From positions 227,960 through 291,959 of the forward strand of contig NZ_JH815185.1 in NCBI RefSeq assembly GCF_000296385.1: a stretch of DNA of 64,000 nt. Reading direction: 5' to 3'. This document shows, piece by piece, positions 9,574 to 19,500 of the stretch (positions are counted from its first letter, which is position 1; each line of letters starts with the position of its first letter). The translations under genes and the position numbers were made by a program. This stretch comes from Lachnoanaerobaculum sp. OBRC5-5. GTDB taxonomy: Bacteria; Bacillota; Clostridia; Lachnospirales; Lachnospiraceae. The notes under the pieces are model-generated. The model was given only the letters and a program-made list of their open reading frames with translations, ran no database searches and was not told where the DNA came from.

Positions 9574-12500
9574 ATGAAGAAAAATAATTTAATAAGGAAG
9601 GTAAAGCAGGCGACTGCCGGATTGCTTGCAGGAGCCATGGTCCTTACAGGGGCGCCACTGGGCAATATGACTGCGATGGCGGCAGGATTATCACCAAACT
9701 CAAACTTAAGTCCCGGAGACGGAAACAGTAATAAATGGGTAAGCCAGGTTAAAGATAGTTCTAGCCCTTCAAAGGGATCATTTACTTACGGCTCATCGGA
9801 TTCAACTACATTTGCGTTTGGTAATGCTGACGGGCATAATAGTACAGATGGTTATGGCGCTCGAGGTGGAGAAGATACATTTACCTTTGGACTTGGCGGT
9901 TTAAAGAGTTCAAAAGACAGAACCAATAATACAAGAGGATATTATCCGGGTGCTACATTTGTTCAGACTGGTGCACCGGGCGCCAGACCGGATATATTTA
10001 CACAGTATGGTAGTAACTGGTGGCATGGATACTACTCGTTTGGTAGACCATACCGTATAGGAACCAATGCGGAGCTTACAGATTATGCGGCATCAGGTGC
10101 TACTGTATACACAGAGCCGAATGCAGCTAATCCTGCAGTAGGTCCTGCAGATGTATATACAACTGTATGGAACGGCGCTCAGCCACAGACAACGGAGTTT
10201 CAGGGTACTTCAAGAAAGAAGGAACTTCATGTTGCCGGACATACTTATGTGAATGGTCAAGTTTTGACATTGACTGACGGTGGAAAGACAATAGAACTCA
10301 GACAGGAAATCAAACCTTCTGATGACGATCAGTATATTGCGGTACAGTATACTGCATACAACCCTAGTGCAACAGATACCATAGATTTTATGGTCGGTAA
10401 TGAGACAGATACTATGCTTCCTTCTCAGGATGATGTTCCTATTTTCACTACAAGACATGGTGCAGGAGAGAAATTTGAAGGACTTCATTTCCAAAGTCAT
10501 ACATCTTCAACCTATCCATTAACCGTTTTTGATGTATATTCATCAGGAAACGGAGCCGGAATGGTAAAGAGAGATTCAAATGACCCTAGTGAAAACCGTG
10601 TTTGGGGTATGAGATATATACAGACAGGAAGTCATTATCATACAGATTGGGTATTCTCACAGGGATTCCCGGGAATGGTAAATGCCGGTGATAGTGCTGC
10701 GGCATTTTCAGCATACTTTAACTTAAAGCCAAGGGAGCAAAAAACCGCCACATTTATGATTGCCATAAAGCCTTCTGTATATTATGTATCTGACGGTTCA
10801 GGCAATACAGGTGTGGACGGCAGCTCAGGTATTATAGCAGGATTTATGGGTAGACCTATAAACTCAGTAAAGGAAGCTATAGCTGATATCAGTGCAAGAG
10901 GAATCAAGAAGGCATATATCTATTTGCAAAATGATGCGAAGATTGATGAAACCTTAACTATTCCAAACGGTACTGAGATAACTATTCAGACAGCAGACTT
11001 TAATAACCCGGGTTTGGCAAGTTATACAGGATATCATAAGTTTAGCCCTTCTATAAAATCAAATACAGCCACTTTAAAGAGAGCTGACGGTTTTACAGGT
11101 GAGTTGTTTAAGATGGGTGATAACGACTCAATGTTAAATTTCCGTGACGTTATAGTTGATGGAAATAAGGACCATGCGACTGCTACAGCGCCTGCTTTTG
11201 ATCTTGATAAAGGTAAGGTAAGTGTAAAAGCCGGAACGGTTATTAAAGAGTTTAAGGTAACAGGAGCGAAAGTACCTTCAGTATTTAAGATTTCAGGAAC
11301 CGGTGTTCTTGATATAAATGCTGCAGGAGGAAGCGCTGCTATTAAAAACAATATATCTTTGGATGACGGTGCAGCTATTGATTCAACAGATTCCGGTTTA
11401 CCGACAGGAAAATATCCTATTACAGTGAACGGAAGTCTTGATGTTACAGGTTCAAAGATGTACAACGGTACATTTGGTACTGCAGATGTAAAAACAAAAG
11501 ACGGAAACGTTTTAATAAGGAAGAAGCCTATTTTTGTAGAATCTGGAAATTCTATAACAGGAACTATGGGAATAGGAATGACAGGTGATGCACTACCTAC
11601 AGCAAATACTGAAGGTAGCGTGTTGGCAGACTATGCAGACAGAACGTCAGGAGGCTCATTGCCATATTCTCCTGCAAACTTCCAATCCGATATTTCAGGA
11701 CAGACTATAGGAGCCGGAGACGGTGTAAAGACTGTGGCACATGAAGCAGCCGGAACATTGGAGGATGCAAAGGTTATATATTTACATGCAACTATATACA
11801 CTTTTGCTTTGACATATTTAAAGCCTGACGGTTCATCATTTAACTTTGCAGATTTTACAATACCTTTACCTGTACCTCCTACACAAAACTATGTAGATGC
11901 AAACCCTTATTCAAAGGGAACGCCTGCAGGTGGTGAGATAAAGTATAACATTCCTGCAATCAGCGGATATAAGTATGATGCAAGTGCAAATCCGGCTATG
12001 AACCTTCCGGATTCGATATCAATAGATGCAAACGGAAACTTAACAGGTACAATGCCGGGTGAGAATGTAAGTATTAGAATCAATCTTATTAAAGATGAGG
12101 CTACATATAAGTTTGATCCACAAAGCGGTTCAGCGGTTCCTGATAAAACGGAACCTACAGGAGCCACATCAAATATTTCAGTTCCGCAGAGTACAAGGCT
12201 TGGATATGATCTTGTAGGATGGCAACAGTACAATGATATAAACGGAAATGGTATATTTGATTCAGGTGATACAGACATAGGTACTGTGATACCTTATCCA
12301 AGCGGAACTTTCCCGACACCTGTTGTAACAGGAGTTAAAAAGTTCTATGCAAAGTGGACACCGGGATCGGGAACATTTGCAATCACAAGAAAGTTTACAA
12401 ACAAGAGTTTGTCAACTCCTATTACATTCTTTACAGATGTTGACAATACACATCATGTAGCTGACAACTTTACAAAGGATCCTATAGGACCTATACCGGG

Positions 12501-15500
12501 ATATATATATGACAGTGGAACAAAGACACCTAATACAGCGGCTACAGGAACTATAGCGCCGGCTACAGATGCGCATCCGGGAAGACTTACTATAACAAGT
12601 ATGCCTCCGCTTGCAATCGCACTTTACTATAAGTATTCGGTAGATCCTTCACAGAGATTTACATTTGAAGTAAGACATGAGGATTTGGCGGGTAATGTAA
12701 TAGCACCTACAACAACAGTAACAAGACTGGCAGAGCAGCAGATTAGTGCTGCAAAGAAGAATGATATTACAGGATTCTCATACTCTACATTTACAGTTAC
12801 ACAGGGTAGAACAGCTCCTTCAACACCGCTATATACAATCGGTATTGATGACGGAGTAAATAACCTTATAATTGATGAAGATTTGGCAAACGGTAACTTT
12901 GTTGCAAAGATGCCTAACCAGAATGTAACAATAGTATTTAAGTATACAAATGATTCAGGAAACAACCTGATAAAGAGATACTTTGACAGAGTTGATAATA
13001 CGGTACTTGCAAGTGAGGTTGTACCACATATGGCGGGAACAACATTTGTGGAAGGATTACCGACATCAGGAGCAAATCTTGAAAAGATATACGGATATGT
13101 TTGGGACACAAGCTCAAGCGTAGATCAAAATCCTACAACACTGGGAAGTATAACAAATAATACAACCGGAGAGTTTACAGGAACAATGCCTGTACTTCCA
13201 CCTGCAACACCTACAAAGGTGGACTGGATGTTAAGCAGAGATGCATCAAAGTGGACAAGTATCAACTTTGCAGTAGCATCGGCACCATATAACAACGGTA
13301 GTGTAGGGGCAACAACAGCAAACAGCATCTTATTAAGTGACGGAACAAGCGCGGGAGATGCAAGAGCATATAAGTTCAGCAAGATAAAGGCATTAAACTA
13401 TGTGCCAAGTGTAACACCGAATCGTTACTATATGTTTGACGGATGGTATAAGGATGCGGCATGTACACAGCCGGTAGGAGATACGGACTTCTTTAGAACA
13501 ACAGATCCTACACCTTTAACTGTATATGCTAAGTTTGTAGAAGACCCAAGTAAGTGGTTTGATATCAACTTCGTGGCAGGAAGTAACGGTTCTATCACGG
13601 CACCTGCAACACTTCATATACCGTTTGATTACACATGGAGTCAGATAACAGGACAGCTTCCGACAGCTACACCTGTAGCAAACTACTTGTTTAACGGCTG
13701 GAAGGATCCTAACGGTGCCTTCATGCAGGGAAGTAGTACACTTACAAATCATGCAACATATACAGCATTCTTTAGCCAGGATCCAAACGTATTTGGAGGT
13801 ATAGGATCTATCACACCTACAGGTCGTATAGGAAATGACGGAAGCGGTGAGATAGTAATAGACGGTACAACACCGGGTAATGTATATGTAATAAGTGATC
13901 CGAACGGAAATATCGTAGCAGTGGTACCGGGAGATTCAACAGGAAACAGAACGGTAGTTCCAAACCTTATACCGGGAGCACACTACAATGTACAGGAAGG
14001 AACACCTGATACGGTAGCAACTGTAGGTCAGCCGATTTCTTCTATAACAGGTACATCGGTATCAACACCACAGGATGTATATGTTCCTACAGTAGATAAT
14101 AACTACAACATAGGATATGATCCTGAAAATGACGGTATGGCACAGATCGTTATCAATCCGGCAGATCCTGACGCAGACTATGCGCTTATAGATGAGAACG
14201 GAAATGTAGTGCAGTATCCGGGAAGTGACAACGGATGGATGACTCCGGTAGGAAACAATCCTTCAACAGTTACTTTCAACAACTTAAATCCAAATGAGAC
14301 CTACACGGTAGTGGCAAGAAAGAAGGGCGACAGCTCAATTCCTAATCCGCTTACAAAGCTACCTGACGGAAATCAGATAATAGCAAATCCTGGAGATATG
14401 GCGGACGCACCTAAGTATGTAGTAGAGACAAAGGGCGGAAGTGTAGTAACTGTAGGAACAACAAGTGTAGGAAATGACACATACGATCAGGCAAAAGCAG
14501 GAGAAGGAGTGGTAATCCATGCAGATCCTGTAGATGCAAACGGCAAGAACTTCCTTTACTGGCAGGTACTTGCAGGAAGAGCGGTAGGAGTTAGCGGAAA
14601 TATAACACAGGCTGATTACTCATTTACTCTTTCAAATTCAAATATTGTACTTAAGGCTGTATACGAACCTACCAAGGTAGCGGGAGATGATGCGGACCTT
14701 ACAGAGACAATAAGAGGCGGTAGTGTAGGAGAGTTCGGACTTATCCCTGGTCAGATACCGGGACTTGCACATGATCTTACAACACCACTTGACAGAACAC
14801 TTAACAGTGTGAACGGTGCAACAGTAGAATACAAGGTAGTATTTAACAAGAGAGATGCAAAACCGAATGAGAAAACAGCTGTAAAGCCTGTTTCAGTATC
14901 GGGAGTTGATCATCCGGATGCACATACAACAGCATACGGGCTTGATATCAAGCTTGAAAGATATGTAAACGGAAGACTTGTAAATAACGGAATACTTGCA
15001 ACAGCATCAAATGCAACAGTAGATGTTATAGCACAGCTTCCTGCAGAAGACGTAGATCAGCTTGACTACCAGTTATTTGATGTGACACCTGACAGCTTAG
15101 GTAATATCAATCCTGTAGATATAACAATTACAACAGATGTAGCAAACAATGCGGGACTTCTTAAGTTCACAGGTAACTTGCAGCATTCATATGTACTTGT
15201 TTATTCAAAGACATTTAAGGTAACATTTGTAGATAATAAGCCTGTACTTGATCATTTACACTTAAATGATACAAGCAGAAACTTCTATAAGAAGTTTAAG
15301 GTAAGAAGAAAAGAGAATGTAGAGGATGCTTACTACTCAAGTGATTATGCGGTAGTTACGGCATATGCACAAAATAACGTAGCAAACGGACTTGTAACAC
15401 CGTTTGAAGATATCTATGGTGTACAGTATGACTATGTTAACTGGTCAAAGAAGGAAGATAAGCTTTCAGTATATGACACAACAAGTCCTGTAACAAAGAG

Positions 15501-16521
15501 AACAATTGTTTATGCATACTATTCCGACAACAGAAAAGAAGTTGCAAAGGCAAGAGTAGATCTTGGTGGTACTATAGAAGAGGCAAAGATTCTCACAGGA
15601 GACCCATACCTTAAGGTAGCAGAGGTGGCAGAGCTTAATGAGGCTATAGCACATGCAGTTGAGACACTTATACAGGCAAGAGATCTTGTATCTCCTGACG
15701 GAACTACATATCTCAGACAGGCAAACTGGGCAGAGCTTCAGCAGGCAATAGATGCACTTAGAAGACTTATTGACAAGTATTCAAAGATAGCAGCCGACAG
15801 AGCCGGAGACAGAAACAGAAGAACCGGCGGTGCCAGCGGTGGCGGTAACTCTTCATCAGGTAGAGGAAGTAAACTTTTGACACCTGGAGAGAAGTCACAA
15901 CAAAACACAGCTATCAATGAAAACAGTAATGTAAGAGCATTCGTACTTGGTGTAGACGGTGCTTGGGAGAAAAATCCTGTAACAGGCGGATGGTCATTCG
16001 TACTTAACGGAGGAACACCACTTAATGATATGTGGGGAATGATCACATTCAACGACAATACAGGTAAGAGGGTATCACGTTGGTATTACTTTGACGGACG
16101 CTCAACAATGGCAACAGGTTGGGTATATGACTCAAAGAACGGCAACTGGTATTATATGAACACAACACCGGGACCTGAGCTTGGCCAGATGGTATTAGGT
16201 TGGGTAAAGGATGAAAAGACAAATAAGTGGTATTACATGAATGATAATACAGGTATCCTTAAGACAGGATGGCATAAAGATCCGCAGGACGGAAGATGGT
16301 ACTATCTGAATTCAAACGGCGAAATGCTTGTCGGATGGCAAAAGATTGACGGAAAGTGGTATTACTTTAATACCAATACTCCGCAAAATACTTATACATG
16401 GGATGCCAATGCTTTCAAGTGGAACTACTTAAACAATAGTGCAAGACCATTTGGATCTATGTATGCGGGAGAGAAGACTCCGGACGGATATAATGTAGAT
16501 GCAAACGGTGCTTGGAACTAA
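9574..16521 (+). CDS. Giant multidomain surface protein (adhesin-like) with cell-wall-binding repeats
   Basis: This 2315-residue secreted protein begins with a signal peptide (cleavage probably after AMA, near residue 36). Residues about 40-405 form an unrecognised aromatic, Gly-rich region. Residues about 410-690 look like a right-handed beta-helix start (SVKEAIADISARGIKKAYIY). From about 750 to 1700 there are repeated InlB/MucBP-like beta-grasp modules with the telltale DGWYKDAACTQP, FNGWKDPNG and KFYAKWTPG motifs. A helical FIVAR-like segment (about 1985-2077), a Gly/Ser linker (about 2078-2107) and C-terminal wall-binding repeats (about 2127-2315, such as NWYYMN, RWYYLN, KWYYFN units) follow. 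The end GSMYAGEKTPDGYNVDANGAW is typical of Lachnospiraceae wall-binding proteins. AGAGGAG precedes the ATG. Adhesion or matrix function is inferred from architecture. Confidence 0.85.
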   Translation: MKKNNLIRKVKQATAGLLAGAMVLTGAPLGNMTAMAAGLSPNSNLSPGDGNSNKWVSQVKDSSSPSKGSFTYGSSDSTTFAFGNADGHNSTDGYGARGGEDTFTFGLGGLKSSKDRTNNTRGYYPGATFVQTGAPGARPDIFTQYGSNWWHGYYSFGRPYRIGTNAELTDYAASGATVYTEPNAANPAVGPADVYTTVWNGAQPQTTEFQGTSRKKELHVAGHTYVNGQVLTLTDGGKTIELRQEIKPSDDDQYIAVQYTAYNPSATDTIDFMVGNETDTMLPSQDDVPIFTTRHGAGEKFEGLHFQSHTSSTYPLTVFDVYSSGNGAGMVKRDSNDPSENRVWGMRYIQTGSHYHTDWVFSQGFPGMVNAGDSAAAFSAYFNLKPREQKTATFMIAIKPSVYYVSDGSGNTGVDGSSGIIAGFMGRPINSVKEAIADISARGIKKAYIYLQNDAKIDETLTIPNGTEITIQTADFNNPGLASYTGYHKFSPSIKSNTATLKRADGFTGELFKMGDNDSMLNFRDVIVDGNKDHATATAPAFDLDKGKVSVKAGTVIKEFKVTGAKVPSVFKISGTGVLDINAAGGSAAIKNNISLDDGAAIDSTDSGLPTGKYPITVNGSLDVTGSKMYNGTFGTADVKTKDGNVLIRKKPIFVESGNSITGTMGIGMTGDALPTANTEGSVLADYADRTSGGSLPYSPANFQSDISGQTIGAGDGVKTVAHEAAGTLEDAKVIYLHATIYTFALTYLKPDGSSFNFADFTIPLPVPPTQNYVDANPYSKGTPAGGEIKYNIPAISGYKYDASANPAMNLPDSISIDANGNLTGTMPGENVSIRINLIKDEATYKFDPQSGSAVPDKTEPTGATSNISVPQSTRLGYDLVGWQQYNDINGNGIFDSGDTDIGTVIPYPSGTFPTPVVTGVKKFYAKWTPGSGTFAITRKFTNKSLSTPITFFTDVDNTHHVADNFTKDPIGPIPGYIYDSGTKTPNTAATGTIAPATDAHPGRLTITSMPPLAIALYYKYSVDPSQRFTFEVRHEDLAGNVIAPTTTVTRLAEQQISAAKKNDITGFSYSTFTVTQGRTAPSTPLYTIGIDDGVNNLIIDEDLANGNFVAKMPNQNVTIVFKYTNDSGNNLIKRYFDRVDNTVLASEVVPHMAGTTFVEGLPTSGANLEKIYGYVWDTSSSVDQNPTTLGSITNNTTGEFTGTMPVLPPATPTKVDWMLSRDASKWTSINFAVASAPYNNGSVGATTANSILLSDGTSAGDARAYKFSKIKALNYVPSVTPNRYYMFDGWYKDAACTQPVGDTDFFRTTDPTPLTVYAKFVEDPSKWFDINFVAGSNGSITAPATLHIPFDYTWSQITGQLPTATPVANYLFNGWKDPNGAFMQGSSTLTNHATYTAFFSQDPNVFGGIGSITPTGRIGNDGSGEIVIDGTTPGNVYVISDPNGNIVAVVPGDSTGNRTVVPNLIPGAHYNVQEGTPDTVATVGQPISSITGTSVSTPQDVYVPTVDNNYNIGYDPENDGMAQIVINPADPDADYALIDENGNVVQYPGSDNGWMTPVGNNPSTVTFNNLNPNETYTVVARKKGDSSIPNPLTKLPDGNQIIANPGDMADAPKYVVETKGGSVVTVGTTSVGNDTYDQAKAGEGVVIHADPVDANGKNFLYWQVLAGRAVGVSGNITQADYSFTLSNSNIVLKAVYEPTKVAGDDADLTETIRGGSVGEFGLIPGQIPGLAHDLTTPLDRTLNSVNGATVEYKVVFNKRDAKPNEKTAVKPVSVSGVDHPDAHTTAYGLDIKLERYVNGRLVNNGILATASNATVDVIAQLPAEDVDQLDYQLFDVTPDSLGNINPVDITITTDVANNAGLLKFTGNLQHSYVLVYSKTFKVTFVDNKPVLDHLHLNDTSRNFYKKFKVRRKENVEDAYYSSDYAVVTAYAQNNVANGLVTPFEDIYGVQYDYVNWSKKEDKLSVYDTTSPVTKRTIVYAYYSDNRKEVAKARVDLGGTIEEAKILTGDPYLKVAEVAELNEAIAHAVETLIQARDLVSPDGTTYLRQANWAELQQAIDALRRLIDKYSKIAADRAGDRNRRTGGASGGGNSSSGRGSKLLTPGEKSQQNTAINENSNVRAFVLGVDGAWEKNPVTGGWSFVLNGGTPLNDMWGMITFNDNTGKRVSRWYYFDGRSTMATGWVYDSKNGNWYYMNTTPGPELGQMVLGWVKDEKTNKWYYMNDNTGILKTGWHKDPQDGRWYYLNSNGEMLVGWQKIDGKWYYFNTNTPQNTYTWDANAFKWNYLNNSARPFGSMYAGEKTPDGYNVDANGAWN

Positions 16522-16538
16522 GTGACGTAGGAGAAAAA

Positions 16539-19500
16539 ATGAAAAGAAAGACAATAAAAGCAAAATTGACTGCCGCATTGTCTGCGAGTATGGCTCTTGC
16601 CATGCTCGCACCGGCAATGCCGGCATATGCAGCTGCTCCGGGAGCAGGAGAAATACAGTTTAATTTTACCGGAAAGAATGAATCGGTAGATCGTTTTGCA
16701 AGTGATTTAACATTGAGTGGAACAGCAGGAGCTGTTATTCCAACAGCACCGGCACCTGCAGGACTTCAGGTAAACACCGGAACAGGTGCTATTGCACTGC
16801 CATATATGAATGACAGCGGAGCTTTTGATGCAACCAAAACATTCCAGGCAACCGGTGATGCATCGGCACTTAACTGGGATCAGAGAGGGTTAACCGGATA
16901 TTTGATTACAGCATGGTATCCAAGACAGAATAACGGTATAGCAAGTCCTTATATGAATCAGGTACCTGCAATATATCCATATGGAGGTCAGACATACTAT
17001 GCAGAGCTTGGACCTGATAATACAAAGACTTATTATTATAAGGTCAATCATGTAAAATCAAGTGCTGCAAGCGGATACTATATACCGGGACTTGATGATG
17101 CAAGTGCAATTCCTGCATTTAAGAATGTACCTGATAGAAATGTGCCTGTAATGTCAGGTATATCAGTGGCACCTCTTACAATTCCGGGATATAAAGTAGT
17201 AAATGTAAGTACTACAGATGACGGTGATGGCGGTAAGACAGTTGTTTTACAGGATAACTTTGATGTATCAAAAACACATATAGCGTATGATACGGACTCA
17301 AAGTATGTTACAGGAACATCTATAAATAAAGGTGTAGAGATAACATATAAGTATGTTGTTGACCCTACTCAGACAAACGGTATTACAGTACAGGACTCTG
17401 TGTTTAAGAACTCAGCAGCAGTAGCTACATATCATGCAGGATTACCTGCCGGAACAGTACAAACAGATGCTAACTCACCATTATATACTGTGCCTCGTAC
17501 AGTTACGGAAGTTGCAGCAATTGAGGCAGGAAAAAAGATCGAGGATATAACAAATATACCGACAACAATATACGGAACAAGCCAGAATGTACCGCTTCAG
17601 GGTAATTTAAACCTTATCTTACCAAAGAAGTTTCAAGATCCTGCAACAGGAACAACAAACTATACTCCTGCAAGATATATCCTTGATGCTACAAACCCAA
17701 TAACGGTAACATATGGTAACGGAAAACCGAATGCGGACGGATATTTCACATCACCGGCAGTAGGCGGCGGAACACCAAGTGTTATAAGAAACTTGATTCC
17801 TGCAAAGGATGATGCGGCAAATAATCTTAGAAAGATTACTACCGAAGCAAATATGGTAGGAGATGCCGGACATGATGTAGATGCAAGAAAAGTAGTGGGA
17901 ACAATGCTTAATCAGCCTGTTACAATTACTTTTAACTACATACCGAACCCTGCATACTTTGTAACTTTAAAGGTAAAGTATGAGGATGATCAGGGAAATA
18001 ACATAACACAGAAGGTGCTTGATAAGTTGGCTGATGCAGGAAATGCAGTGCCGGATGCACCGGGAACAGAAGTAACAGGAACATTCTATAAAGAAGCAAA
18101 CGGAACAGATCCTGTACAGATGATTTATGCAAAGGCAAACAATACAGGTTCAGCATACAACATGACAATACAGGCACCTGAGCTTACAAGTTACCTGGCA
18201 CATCCAAGTATAGAGGTAGATGATGCGGCAAGCTGGTCATCATCATATACAACTCCTATATCAAGCTTATATGCCACATGGAGTGCTGCAAGCCCTAAGT
18301 ATGTGGTATCAACAAACGGACCTACAGACAACTTTGTACTTACAGTAAAGTATACTCAAGATCCTAATGCCGTTACAGAGTTATCGGCAGCGTCTTTGGA
18401 AGGTGGAGATCTTTATGTAACAAGCGGCGGAAGCAGCATTACATATGACAACTATCTTACAAACGGAGGAACATTCCCAAGGTTGATAAGAAAGAATATC
18501 AATCCTGCTACACTTAAGTATGATCTTGATATAAAGAGAAGTGACTTACCTACACCTGTTCCTAATGCAGGATACTTATTTGACAAATGGACATATAAGG
18601 GTCAAGAGGTAACATTTGATGCAAATGGTGAGGCAACTTTAACACAGATAACACCGGGAACCACAAATATAATCTCTCTTATAGCCAACTTTAAGAAAGA
18701 TCAAAATGCATGGTATAAGTTTACTCTACATGAGGGAGACAGCCATATAGGACTGTTAAACGGAAGTGTAGCGGAGATACCTAGAAAAGATGCTTCAGGA
18801 GTAGATAGAGTTAATATTCCATGGAGTGAGATTCAGGATTATACAGATGAGGCTCATAACGGTATAAGTGTTGCAGCCGGATATACACCGAAGTGGTATG
18901 AGGGTACAGTAGATCCTTCAACAGGAAGATTGAACCTTACACCGATAGATACCGCAACTGTAGATCTTTCAACACTTGCAGGAAAAGATTTATATGTTTA
19001 TGGAGAGAGCACAACACCGGTAGCACCATATGTACCAAATGTTACAGGAAGTTTAAATCCTACAACAGGAGAGCCTACAATAACTATAGATCCTGCAACA
19101 CCTGCACAGATGGATTCAAGACTTACATATGTTATAACAGATCCTTCAGGAAATGTTGTAGCAACAATGTCAGGCGTGGATGTAATGAGAGAGGGCGGTT
19201 TAGTTACAGATCCTGCAATACAGGCAGGAAATACTTATCATGTAAGTACAGTTCCTACAACAGATGCCGGAGGTATAGTAGTAGGAGCACCGATACCTTC
19301 AAGTATAGCAACTGTAGCAGGACCTTCAGCACCGGCTACAATACCTGTAGCTGTTACACCTACAGTATCACAGGATCCTTCAAATGCAGGGCAGGCGATA
19401 ATAACGATAAATCCTACATCACCAAATACCGACTATGCATTGGTAGATCCGTCAGGAAATGTAGTGTACCCGTTTACAACACCAAGTGCACCGGGAGCAT

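Noticed and set aside
11034-13382. Long open frames on the minus strand opposite the giant surface gene
   Set aside because: They lack ribosome sites and sensible composition and mirror the repetitive coding strand; they are shadows.
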